Source: a bacterium
GTDB lineage: Bacteria; Patescibacteriota; Gracilibacteria; JAUYGZ01
NCBI GenBank assembly: GCA_030690415.1
Contig: JAUYGZ010000003.1
Span: 1-64,000, forward strand
DNA: 64,000 bases
Direction of reading: 5' to 3'
Both the position numbers and the translations under genes were made by a program. A model generated the notes under the pieces. It ran no database searches, had not been told where the DNA came from, and worked only from the letters and a program-made list of their open reading frames with translations. Positions 52,442 through 60,088 of this stretch are shown here, one piece after another (positions within the stretch are counted from its first letter, which is position 1; each line of letters starts with the position of its first letter).

Positions 52442-52910
52442 CTTTGATCCGAATCAAATCGTATTTTTGTATTGATTTGAAGGACCTTTGTTTTGATTTT
52501 TTGGGAAGGACTTCCCGATCTGAGCTTTTCGTTTGGTAGTTAAGGTCTTACCGGACCGTTATCGATCGCCTGTGTTCTCCTGAGAGAGCGAGAGGGATGC
52601 GACCTGTTCTGATCCGCCGCGGCGGATGAGAACGGTGCTTGGAGGCTGTAGCCCCGTGAACGTGTCAGTGTTCACAGTATGAAAAGCAAAGGGTGAAAGA
52701 AGAGCTTGTCCATTGCCGCACCGGTTCTTTTTGTTAAATTCCATAGGTTCATGGAATGAATGGAAGTCTGCGATCCCAGTCCCACGGGACTGGAGATACG
52801 AGCTTCATAGTGTGGAAGGGTGACTCGGGCGAAACATGGGTTCCGATGAACGGAACAGTTCTTCTCTCGCCTTTTGCTTTTGCGATCTGTAAAGGTTCAA
52901 ATCAACTTTT
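52442..52910 (-). ncRNA. Large structured RNA of unknown family
   Basis: About 465 nt on the minus strand between a promoter and a terminator. Close to the 5' end TTGATTTGAA-CCTTT pairs with AAAGG-TCC-TTCAAATCAA near the 3' end (15 bp with a bulge), closing the molecule. Inside it GATCGC pairs with GCGATC and GCGAGAG with CTCTCGC in nested order. Local hairpins include GTTCCG/CGGAAC, CCAGTC/GACTGG, TTCCAT/ATGGAA, GTGAAC/GTTCAC and ATCCGCC/GGCGGAT. I see no RNase P core (GAGGAAAGTCC), no tmRNA ends or tag, and no SRP or group I/II intron core. There is no convincing protein frame. The family is unknown; a diverged housekeeping RNA cannot be excluded. Confidence 0.7.
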
Positions 52911-52924
52911 CAAAATACTATAAT
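52896..52924 (+). promoter_or_regulatory. Promoter of the pyrE operon
   Basis: TTCAAA (52896-52901), 17 bases, perfect TATAAT (52919-52924). It would give a leader of about 134 bases before pyrE. The region contains a 17-codon ORF (52933-52986) with no further support. This promoter overlaps the opposing promoter of the structured RNA. Confidence 0.55.
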
Positions 52925-52945
52925 TCTTACCAATGAAGATTGCAA
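52917..52945 (-). promoter_or_regulatory. Promoter of the structured RNA
   Basis: Minus-strand TTGCAA (52940-52945), 17 bases, TATAGT (52917-52922). The expected start near 52910 is five bases before the terminal helix. Confidence 0.65.
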
Positions 52946-53064
52946 ATAATAATCGGGGAGAGTTATGCACAAATAGTATAAAGTAATATTGTAGAAGATT
53001 TTTAGTAGAGGAGAATGGGCTTTTCTGATAATTTAGATGGAGAAATGATCCTTATTGCTTCCCC

Positions 53065-53712
53065 ATGGACATTCCCAAACTTATCGCTAAGGACCTTCTT
53101 AAGACTGAGGCCGTGAAGATCTCGATTCACCCTCCTTTTACTTGGGCATCAGGGATCAAATCTCCAATTTATTGTGACAATAGGGTCTTGATTTCTCATC
53201 CGGGTGTCCGTGAAACCATCGTGAACGAAATGGTAATCAAGATTCAGAAGATGAAGCCCGATGTCATTGCAGGTACGGCGACGGCCGGTATCCCCTGGGC
53301 GGCTTTCGTGGCTTTTCAAATGAAGCTTCCTATGGTTTACGTCCGACCGGAGCCGAAAGACCATGGTGCGGGCAAACAAATTGAAGGTTTTTTGCCTCCC
53401 GGGGAAAAAGTTGTTCTCGTGGAAGACCTCATCTCAACCGGTGGGAGTTCACTGAAAGCCGTCAAGGCCCTCCGTGAAGAAGGACAAGCTGTCGTTCAAG
53501 ACATCGTGGCGATTGTCACCTATGAAATGGAAAAATCCAGAACGTCATTCGATGAAGCGAATATTACCGCCACTACGCTCACTGATTTCTCGCACCTGAT
53601 CGAGGAAGTCAAAGAACAGGGATACATCCCTCAGGACCAATTGGAAATGGTGAGAGAGTTTACGACTGATCCAGCGAACTGGTGGGATAGATTTCAGAAA
53701 GAAAGACGATAA
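53065..53712 (+). CDS. pyrE: Orotate phosphoribosyltransferase
   Basis: 215 residues. PRPP-binding motif VVLVEDLISTGGSS, the catalytic loop around RPEPKDHGAGKQIEG, and GTATAGIPWAAFVA. It joins orotate to PRPP to make OMP. First gene of a five-gene pyrimidine run (E-C-D-K-F). carAB and pyrB are not in the window. Confidence 0.95.
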   Translation: MDIPKLIAKDLLKTEAVKISIHPPFTWASGIKSPIYCDNRVLISHPGVRETIVNEMVIKIQKMKPDVIAGTATAGIPWAAFVAFQMKLPMVYVRPEPKDHGAGKQIEGFLPPGEKVVLVEDLISTGGSSLKAVKALREEGQAVVQDIVAIVTYEMEKSRTSFDEANITATTLTDFSHLIEEVKEQGYIPQDQLEMVREFTTDPANWWDRFQKERR

Positions 53713-53796
53713 AGACGATAAGGATGATCAGGACGATAATGATTTCTTTTTTTCGTTATCGTCTTTATAGTCTTTATAGTCCTTATCATCCTCTCA
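53705..53796 (+). repeat. 9-bp repeats in inverted arrangement between pyrE and pyrC
   Basis: Left half: GACGATAAA, GACGATAAG, GATGATCAG, GACGATAAT (53705-53740). Right half: TCGTTATCG, TCTTTATAG, TCTTTATAG, TCCTTATCA (53753-53788), then TCCTCTCA and the GTG start of pyrC. The halves are imperfect reverse complements, so the RNA could form a hairpin of about 36 pairs. Confidence 0.8.
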
Positions 53797-54798
53797 GTGA
53801 CAGAACTTACCATCATCAGGCCCGACGACTTCCACAACCATCTCCGTCAGGGTGAACTGATGCCCCATTTGGTTCAGGAGACAGAGAAGGTTTTTGGACG
53901 AACGCTCGTCATGCCAAACACGCTCCCTCCGGTCGTCACGGGGGAAGACCTTCAGCGATATCGAAGCGAACTGGAATCAGTTGGCGCAGATCTTCAGTTT
54001 CTCATGACTTTCAAAATCATTCAGGAGACCAAACCGGAGATGATCACCGGGTTAAAATCAGCCGGAGCTATTGCCGGCAAACTTTATCCTCAAGGTGTTA
54101 CGACCAATGCCGAAGACGGGGTAGAGGATGTTGAGAATTTATTTCCCGTGTTCGAAGCGATGCAACAGGAGAATGTGGTTCTTTGTATTCACGGTGAGCT
54201 TTCAGGAGTCGAAGACCTTCAACGTGAGGAAGCCTTCTTACCCACTCTGAAAAAAATTCACAGCAATTTCTCAAAATTGAGAATAGTTCTTGAACATGTT
54301 TCGACTGAAGCGGCGGTCCAGCTTGTTCAAGAACTCGGAGAAAAAGTTGCGGCAACCGTCACGGTTCATCATCTTCTCCTGAGCACCGAGGATGTTCGAA
54401 ATGGGAAATTGAATCCCGATCATTTCTGCGCGCCTATTTGCAAGAGTGAGGCGGATAGAGCTGCTTTAGTTCAGATCGCCTTGAGCGGTCATCCCAAATT
54501 TTTCTTTGGTTCTGACAGTGCTCCGCATTCAAGAAAAGACAAAGAAGGCGAACATCCCAAGCCGGGCATTTATTCCACACCAGTTGCATTGCCGCTTCTC
54601 ACCGGGCTCTTCGAATCGCACGATAAACTCGATCAGCTTGAAGATTTTACCTCTAGGTTTGGAGCGGAGTTTTATCAGCTGCCTCAAAACCAAGGTCAGC
54701 TGAGCTTAGTGAAAGAAGAGTGGATGGTTCCAAAAGAATACTTTGGGGTGGTGCCGTTAAAGAAAGGAGAACGGCTGAAGTGGAAGGTGATGGTGTAA
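53797..54798 (+). CDS. pyrC: Dihydroorotase, PyrC type
   Basis: 333 residues from a GTG directly after the 9-bp repeats. TIM-barrel amidohydrolase with DDFHNHLR (metal His pair), the carboxylated Lys in GKLYPQGVTTN, the His in CIHGE and LEHVST, and GSDSAPH. It closes carbamoyl-aspartate to dihydroorotate. The length and motifs match the E. coli-type class II dihydroorotase. Confidence 0.94.
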   Translation: MTELTIIRPDDFHNHLRQGELMPHLVQETEKVFGRTLVMPNTLPPVVTGEDLQRYRSELESVGADLQFLMTFKIIQETKPEMITGLKSAGAIAGKLYPQGVTTNAEDGVEDVENLFPVFEAMQQENVVLCIHGELSGVEDLQREEAFLPTLKKIHSNFSKLRIVLEHVSTEAAVQLVQELGEKVAATVTVHHLLLSTEDVRNGKLNPDHFCAPICKSEADRAALVQIALSGHPKFFFGSDSAPHSRKDKEGEHPKPGIYSTPVALPLLTGLFESHDKLDQLEDFTSRFGAEFYQLPQNQGQLSLVKEEWMVPKEYFGVVPLKKGERLKWKVMV

Positions 54799-54821
54799 GG
54801 CGAAGAATGATGGCTTTCGAG

Positions 54822-54849
54822 TTGTAGGCTTTCCAAAGATGTTTATAAT
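54822..54849 (+). promoter_or_regulatory. Internal promoter before pyrD
   Basis: TTGTAG (54822-54827), 16 bases, perfect TATAAT (54844-54849), 25 bases before the pyrD start. Confidence 0.55.
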
Positions 54850-54850
54850 A

Positions 54851-54862
54851 GCTTAGCTAAGC
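54851..54862. promoter_or_regulatory. Perfect 12-bp palindrome at the pyrD transcription start
   Basis: GCTTAGCTAAGC is its own reverse complement and begins one base after the -10 hexamer, so it spans the expected start site. This is the place for a repressor operator. The protein is unknown. Confidence 0.5.
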
Positions 54863-54873
54863 AAACTCGAAAC

Positions 54874-55815
54874 ATGGACACCTCCATCGACTTCCTCGGC
54901 GTAACCTTTCCAAACCCCCTGGTCCTCTGTTCCGGCTACCTCGGCATTACAGCCTCGACCTGGGATAATTTGGCGAGGAAGGGGGCCGGAGGGATTACCA
55001 CCAAATCCATCTGGTTAAATGAGCATAAAGGACACAACAACCCGGTCATTCTCGCGAACGAAGATTTCATCTGCAATGCCGTCGGAGTACCTGATGCAGG
55101 TATTGAAAAGGCCAAGGAAGAATTCAAAGAGTATTTGAAGCGGAACAATGGTGTTCCTCTGATCGTGAACATTATTGGAGGTAAGGCTGACGATTTTGTT
55201 GCTATCACCGAAGCGGTGAATGAATTGAAGCCCCAGCTCATCGAGGTCAACATTTCCTGCCCGAATGTTGAGGACGAACACGGCAAACCCTTCGCCACCT
55301 CCTGTCCTGATGCCGCAAGGGTTACAAAAATGGTCAAATCAGTTACCGACATTCCGATCATCATCAAGCTCTCACCGAATGTCGAAAACATTCAGGAAAT
55401 TGCTCAGGCAGTCGTTGAAGCCGGAGCCGACGGTATTACCGCGATCAACACCTACGGACCCGGTCTGGTGATCGACATCGATTCTGCTCAGCCCATTTTA
55501 GCGAACAAGGTTGGCGGTGTCTCAGGGCCCGGCATCAAACCCCTCGCTGTAAAAAAAGTTTTCGATATAGCGGCAGCGGTTGACGTCCCCATCATCGGTA
55601 TGGGTGGAGTGAAGACGGGACGAGACGCGATTGAATTTATGATGGCGGGAGCCACTTTGGTTGGAATCGGCTCAGCCCTCTACTATCGCGGCGAAGCCGC
55701 CTTCAAAATTGTTCTGGATGAGATGGTCGAGTGGTGCGAAGCCAGCGGTGTAAAATCATTCAGCGAGATTGTAAAAAAGACTCACTCAGTTTTGGATTCT
55801 TCATCATCTTTATAG
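54874..55815 (+). CDS. pyrD: Dihydroorotate dehydrogenase, class 1B catalytic subunit
   Basis: 313 residues. FMN TIM barrel with the catalytic Cys in VNISCPNVEDEHGKPFA (class 1 enzymes use Cys), GTKSIWLNEH-like TTKSIWL near the N-terminus, and GMGGVKTGRDAIEFMMAGAT. It oxidises dihydroorotate to orotate. Pairing with the pyrK gene next to it makes class 1B, NAD-linked, cytosolic. Confidence 0.95.
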   Translation: MDTSIDFLGVTFPNPLVLCSGYLGITASTWDNLARKGAGGITTKSIWLNEHKGHNNPVILANEDFICNAVGVPDAGIEKAKEEFKEYLKRNNGVPLIVNIIGGKADDFVAITEAVNELKPQLIEVNISCPNVEDEHGKPFATSCPDAARVTKMVKSVTDIPIIIKLSPNVENIQEIAQAVVEAGADGITAINTYGPGLVIDIDSAQPILANKVGGVSGPGIKPLAVKKVFDIAAAVDVPIIGMGGVKTGRDAIEFMMAGATLVGIGSALYYRGEAAFKIVLDEMVEWCEASGVKSFSEIVKKTHSVLDSSSSL

Positions 55816-55858
55816 TCGTTATAATCCTTATAGTCTTTATCGTCCTTATCATCCTTCC
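55807..55858 (+). repeat. 9-bp repeats before pyrK
   Basis: Consecutive TCTTTATAG, TCGTTATAA, TCCTTATAG, TCTTTATCG, TCCTTATCA, then TCCTTCC and the TTG start of pyrK. The words are the same as before pyrC. The tract begins inside the last codons of pyrD. Confidence 0.8.
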
Positions 55859-56659
55859 TTGCGAATCGACATCCCCAAATCACACCGGATCAAGAAGATT
55901 ATTCAAGAGAACCCCACGATGAAGACTTTCATTTTTGACTGTGATTTTCAGGTTCAGCCAGGACAGTTTGTGAACGTCTGGCTGCCACGAATCGATGAGA
56001 AACCCATGTCGGTGGCATTCGCAGACGGCAAAGAATTGCATTTGACGATCGCAGACGTTGGACCTTTTTCGCGTGCCATGCACGAGCTGAAGGTAGGGGA
56101 TCAGGTTGGTCTCCGAGGCCCTTATGGGAAAGCTTTCACCTTCGAACCCAATCAAAGTATTGCCATGGTGGGTGGAGGATTTGGTTCAGCTCCACTCTAC
56201 TTCACGGCCTTTCACGCGGTTCAAGCCGGATGTACCATCGACTTCATCATCGGAGCGAGGAGAGAAGACCTGCTGATCTATCGGGAGCGGGTTGAAAAAC
56301 TTAAGGGAGCGACTCTTCACGTCTCCACCGACGACGGATCTGTCGGGCATAAGGGATACAATGTGGAAATACTTCAGAAGCTGATGAATGAAAAAAACTA
56401 TGACATGATCATGACCTGTGGGCCGGAGGTGATGATGGCTGCCGTGGCCAGGATTGCGGATGAAAAAAAGGTGCCGGCTCAAATTTCCCTGGAACGCTAC
56501 ATGAAGTGTGGATTCGGACTCTGTGGAAACTGCTGCGTGGATAAGACGGGAGACGCGATTTGCACCAAGGGTCCCGTGGTTCCGCTCGAATATGTCAAGC
56601 AAGTCGAAGAGTTCGGCAAGTACCACCGGGACGATCTCGGAAAAAAACATAAATTTTAG
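55859..56659 (+). CDS. pyrK: Dihydroorotate dehydrogenase electron-transfer subunit
   Basis: 266 residues from TTG 55859. The later ATG at 55919 would remove the first strand of the FAD-binding barrel. FAD domain: KPMSVAFADGKELHLTIAD. NAD-binding part: AMVGGGFGSAPLYF. [2Fe-2S] ligands: CGFGLCGNCCVD plus a later Cys in AICTKG. It passes electrons from PyrD to NAD. Confidence 0.94.
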   Translation: MRIDIPKSHRIKKIIQENPTMKTFIFDCDFQVQPGQFVNVWLPRIDEKPMSVAFADGKELHLTIADVGPFSRAMHELKVGDQVGLRGPYGKAFTFEPNQSIAMVGGGFGSAPLYFTAFHAVQAGCTIDFIIGARREDLLIYRERVEKLKGATLHVSTDDGSVGHKGYNVEILQKLMNEKNYDMIMTCGPEVMMAAVARIADEKKVPAQISLERYMKCGFGLCGNCCVDKTGDAICTKGPVVPLEYVKQVEEFGKYHRDDLGKKHKF

Positions 56660-56661
56660 CA

Positions 56662-56687
56662 TAGCCGAGGATTTCGATCCTCGGCTA
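56662..56687 (+). other. Hairpin between pyrK and pyrF
   Basis: Perfect 11-bp stem TAGCCGAGGAT-TTCG-ATCCTCGGCTA with a TTCG tetraloop, three bases after the pyrK stop. No T-run follows, so it is a stability or processing element rather than an intrinsic terminator. Confidence 0.75.
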
Positions 56688-56698
56688 CGGTATTGCTC

Positions 56699-56726
56699 CC
56701 TACAACCTACAACCTACCCCCTCTCC
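56699..56726 (+). repeat. Heptanucleotide repeats before pyrF
   Basis: CCTACAA, CCTACAA, CCTACCC, CCTCTCC, one T, then the pyrF ATG. Similar heptamers precede glmS and ftsZ. Confidence 0.8.
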
Positions 56727-56727
56727 T

Positions 56728-57612
56728 ATGCACTTCGCTGACCTCCTCGTCAAAAAAATAAAAGTCACCAGTCCGATCTGCGTCGGTCTTGACCCACGAT
56801 TCGAACAGATTCCGGAACATATCCGTGAAGACGCGGCGACCGTTGGGACAGCCTTCTTTGAATTCAATAAAGGCATCATCGATGCCGTTCATGATTTGGT
56901 TCCCATTGTTAAGCCACAGTTGGCTTTTTATGAGCAATATGGATTAGACGGGGTGGCGGCTTTTGTTCGAACGATTGAGTATGCCAAAGAACAGGGATTA
57001 TTGGTGCTCGCGGATGGAAAGAGAAATGATATCGGTTCAACGGCTGAAGCCTATGCTCAAGCCTATATTGGAGAATCCGGAGATTTTTCTGTTGATGCGC
57101 TTACAGTCTCGCCATATCTTGGTTACGATGGGATCAAGCCTTTTCTTGAGTTGTGTACAGTGAACGGAAAAGGAATCTTCATTCTGGTAAAAACTTCCAA
57201 CGTCAGTTCGGGCGACATTCAAGACCGAAAAGTCGATGATCTCAATATGGCTCTTTACGAGCTGGTCGCGCAATTCGTCGACTCCTGGGGGCATGATCTT
57301 ATCGGCGAATCAGGGTACTCATCCGTGGGAGCCGTCGTCGCTGCCACGTACCCGAAGGAAGCGGTCAAACTCAGAGAACTCATGCCAAATTCCATCTTCC
57401 TGGTTCCCGGATACGGTGCCCAGGGTGGGGGTGCTAAGGATGTGGTTTCCTGCTTCAAGCCGGACGGAACCGGAGCCATCGTGAACAATTCACGAGGCAT
57501 CATCTTCGCCTATGAGAAAATGGACAAATTCGGGCCGAAACAATATGCCGAAGCAGCGAGAGAAGCGGTCTTAGCGATGAAAGAAGATCTTGAATCAGCT
57601 ATTCGGCCTTAG
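56728..57612 (+). CDS. pyrF: Orotidine 5'-phosphate decarboxylase, type 2
   Basis: 294 residues, the longer type 2 family. Catalytic segment ADGKRNDIGSTAEAYA with the Asp/Lys set, substrate-binding VGLDPRFEQIP and LVPGYGAQGG. It decarboxylates OMP to UMP, ending the pathway. The 3' end overlaps the convergent MFS gene by four bases. Confidence 0.95.
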   Translation: MHFADLLVKKIKVTSPICVGLDPRFEQIPEHIREDAATVGTAFFEFNKGIIDAVHDLVPIVKPQLAFYEQYGLDGVAAFVRTIEYAKEQGLLVLADGKRNDIGSTAEAYAQAYIGESGDFSVDALTVSPYLGYDGIKPFLELCTVNGKGIFILVKTSNVSSGDIQDRKVDDLNMALYELVAQFVDSWGHDLIGESGYSSVGAVVAATYPKEAVKLRELMPNSIFLVPGYGAQGGGAKDVVSCFKPDGTGAIVNNSRGIIFAYEKMDKFGPKQYAEAAREAVLAMKEDLESAIRP

Positions 57613-58790
57613 TCCTCCCCAAACGCCCTTCTTCGAAAGCCCAGTAATACTATCATGGCAAGGATACCAAATCCGCTCATGAAGAGGAGCGTTTGAGGTA
57701 CTCCCAGAAATTCCAGGCTATACCCGAGAGGGATCAAAAGAATTGAAAATCCACCACGGGAGACCAGACTTTCCACTGAAAGAATGGTTGCCCTTTTATT
57801 GTTTTGAGGAATTTGAGCATTGAGGTAGTTTCGAAAGACCGGAAAATGCAGACCCCAGACGAGAGCACTCATAAGGTAGAAGGCGAGTGATAGTGGAGAC
57901 ATGGTCAAGGCAATGCCCACGAAGGTGACGATCATGAAGATCGGAAGGAGCAACAGAATACGCTTTATCCCAAGGTGTTTTTCCATACGGAACGCGTACC
58001 AGGAGAAGCCTGCTGCGCCAAGGGCCAGCATGGCATCGATAAGGCTAAAGGTGTTCTCAGGGAAGGAAAGACTGATGAGAAGTGGTTGAAAGAAGCTAAT
58101 AATAGACGCTCTCAGCAGAATGAAAATGAGAGTGGAATATAAAATCAACCAGATCATCTTCGAATTTCCCCAAACATCCCGAAGGGAGCTGAGAAGGTGT
58201 TGCCGATACCCACTTATCGAAGAAGTAGCATGATGAGACACCTGAGGCTCGGTCAGTCTCAGGGCGGAAAAAAATCCCAAAATGGCCATTACGGCCGCGA
58301 AAAAATAAACCGCTTCCAGACTCACGGTTGCCATCAGAGCGCCAAGCAACCCACCAACAACATGAGCCATCAGCAGGACTGTCTGTATCTTCCCTTCGAC
58401 ATGGAGATACTGGCTCGTATCCTGGGACAGGGCTAGACTGTCATAGACAAACGCGCTATCAGCGCCTGATGAGAAGGAGCGGGAAAGCGAAAAGAAGATT
58501 TCCGCGAGAACAAAAACGAGGAAGGAATACGAGAACAGGCTTACGACGAGAGCAATGACTTTGAGCAGCATGCCGAGTAAAAGGGTATTCTTCCGTCCCA
58601 ACTTATCTGCTATGACTCCCGTGGGAACTTCAAAAACAAAGAAAAGGGCATAATAAATAGCCTGTACAATCCCAATCTCAGCATAAGAGAGTCCACGCGA
58701 GTGCATGAAGAGGACGAAGATCGGGACGAACGCGAAAGAGAGAGCGACGAAGACCGAGTAGGAGTAGAAGCGGGGAATGTTGTTTTTCAT
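57609..58790 (-). CDS. Major facilitator superfamily transporter
   Basis: 393 residues with about 12 membrane helices. The MFS signature between helices 2 and 3 is PTGVIADKLGRKNTLLLGM. Helix 5 region VVGGLLGALMATVSL. The central loop is short and basic. Substrate unknown, drug or sugar type. Convergent with pyrF and head-to-head with dnaJ. Confidence 0.85.
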   Translation of the reverse strand: MKNNIPRFYSYSVFVALSFAFVPIFVLFMHSRGLSYAEIGIVQAIYYALFFVFEVPTGVIADKLGRKNTLLLGMLLKVIALVVSLFSYSFLVFVLAEIFFSLSRSFSSGADSAFVYDSLALSQDTSQYLHVEGKIQTVLLMAHVVGGLLGALMATVSLEAVYFFAAVMAILGFFSALRLTEPQVSHHATSSISGYRQHLLSSLRDVWGNSKMIWLILYSTLIFILLRASIISFFQPLLISLSFPENTFSLIDAMLALGAAGFSWYAFRMEKHLGIKRILLLLPIFMIVTFVGIALTMSPLSLAFYLMSALVWGLHFPVFRNYLNAQIPQNNKRATILSVESLVSRGGFSILLIPLGYSLEFLGVPQTLLFMSGFGILAMIVLLGFRRRAFGED

Positions 58791-58821
58791 GAGCGGAACG
58801 AGGTGGGCTGATCATAGCATT

Positions 58822-58848
58822 TTAGCACTCTAGACAAAAGAGTGCTAT
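58822..58848. promoter_or_regulatory. CIRCE operator (HrcA site) of dnaJ
   Basis: TTAGCACTC, nine bases, GAGTGCTAT: the canonical CIRCE inverted repeat with one end mismatch. A promoter TAGACA (58831-58836), 18 bases, TATTCT (58855-58860) overlaps it, so HrcA binding would block dnaJ. The MFS start is 32 bases away on the other side. Confidence 0.92.
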
Positions 58849-58909
58849 TCATGATATTCTGTAGTCAGGTGAGCAGTGCTCATACCTTTTTAAACGCACT
58901 TGGAAACCC

Positions 58910-60040
58910 ATGAATAAGGACCCTTACGACATCCTGGGCGTAAAAAAAGACGCTACGGACGATGAAATCAAAAAAGCCTATCGGAGGCTGTCAAAAGAAT
59001 TTCATCCGGACCTGAACAAAGACAAGAAGGACGCGGTCGAGAAGTTTAAAGAAATCAACACGGCTTACGAGATACTGGGTGATAAGCAAAAGCGTGCTCA
59101 GTACGACCAGTTCGGGTCGGCTGCTTTTGGAGGTGGACATGGGGACGGCGGCGGATTTGGGGGTTTTGATTTTTCCGGATTCCAGGGGGCGGGAGGAGGT
59201 TTCGCAGATATTTTTGAATCGTTCTTCGGTGGCTCGACCGGTGGCCAGCCTCGTCAACGCAATTATCGCGGACAAGACCTCGAAGTACGCCTCACCATTG
59301 ATTTCATAGAAGCCATCTTTGGGGCGAATAAGGTTATCGCCGTGAATAAAGATAGAGGATGTGAAACCTGTGATGGAAAAGGCATAGAGAAAGGCTCGAG
59401 AATTATCACATGCGATGAGTGTAGGGGAACGGGATCTGTCAGATCGGTCCGAAATACTATTTTGGGACAGATTCAAAGTAATAGCACCTGTCAAAAGTGT
59501 CATGGAGAGGGGCAAATACCTGAAAAACCCTGTGGGAGCTGTCGGGGATCCGGTGTGAACCGATCATCTGAAAACATCACCATAAAAATCCCTGCCGGTG
59601 TATCAGATGGCACCACACTGCGATTATCCGGAAAAGGGGGGGCGGGGATGAAGGGGCATACTGCCGGTGATCTCTATGTCCAGATCAGAGTGAAGTCATC
59701 TTCGGAGTTTCAGAGGAAAGGGGACGATATTTACACGGAAAAGACCATTCACGTCCTGCAGGCTATTTTAGGCGATGAAGTGGAGCTGGAAACCGTCCAT
59801 GGGCCGGTAAAGCTCGAAATTCCTCCAGGAACGCAGCCAAATCAATCCTTTCGGATCAAAGGAAGTGGAGCACCAAAGCTGAATTCAAGCCAGAAAGGGG
59901 ATCACTACGTGAGTATTCGGTTGGAAATTCCAAAAAAGCTCATGAATACCGAAGAAGAGCACTACAAAGAGCTCGCGAAGCTCGCCAAGCTGAGTACAAA
60001 AAGCAAAGACAAGAGCTTTTTTTCCAAGCTCTTTTCTTAA
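58910..60040 (+). CDS. dnaJ: Chaperone protein DnaJ
   Basis: 376 residues, type I. J domain with HPD at 32-34 (KEFHPDLNKD), Gly/Phe linker, four zinc repeats (CETCDGKG, CDECRGTG, CQKCHGEG, CGSCRGSG) and the two C-terminal beta-sandwich domains. It stimulates DnaK and delivers clients. It stands alone under CIRCE, without dnaK, grpE or hrcA in the window. Confidence 0.97.
   Translation: MNKDPYDILGVKKDATDDEIKKAYRRLSKEFHPDLNKDKKDAVEKFKEINTAYEILGDKQKRAQYDQFGSAAFGGGHGDGGGFGGFDFSGFQGAGGGFADIFESFFGGSTGGQPRQRNYRGQDLEVRLTIDFIEAIFGANKVIAVNKDRGCETCDGKGIEKGSRIITCDECRGTGSVRSVRNTILGQIQSNSTCQKCHGEGQIPEKPCGSCRGSGVNRSSENITIKIPAGVSDGTTLRLSGKGGAGMKGHTAGDLYVQIRVKSSSEFQRKGDDIYTEKTIHVLQAILGDEVELETVHGPVKLEIPPGTQPNQSFRIKGSGAPKLNSSQKGDHYVSIRLEIPKKLMNTEEEHYKELAKLAKLSTKSKDKSFFSKLFS
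60011..60037 (+). terminator. Weak terminator at the dnaJ 3' end
   Basis: AAGAGCTT / AAGCTCTT, 8-bp stem with a pyrimidine-rich loop, followed by TTCTT. It lies inside the last codons of dnaJ. Confidence 0.45.
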
Positions 60041-60088
60041 GAAAACAATTCGAGTACACTCTCAATTAAGAGAACCTTATTTGCCCCT

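Noticed and set aside
52559-52744. Minus-strand 61-residue ORF inside the structured RNA
   Set aside because: Composition is unlike a protein and it spans several perfect hairpins. Better explained as part of the RNA.
52670-52760. Possible RNase P on the plus strand (AAGGGTGAAAG and GTTAAATTCCA resemble its middle regions)
   Set aside because: The invariant helix P4 sequences are missing on both strands, and promoter and terminator support the minus strand.
52933-52986. 17-codon leader ORF before pyrE
   Set aside because: No repeat, pairing or terminator structure like an attenuator. Too short to support.
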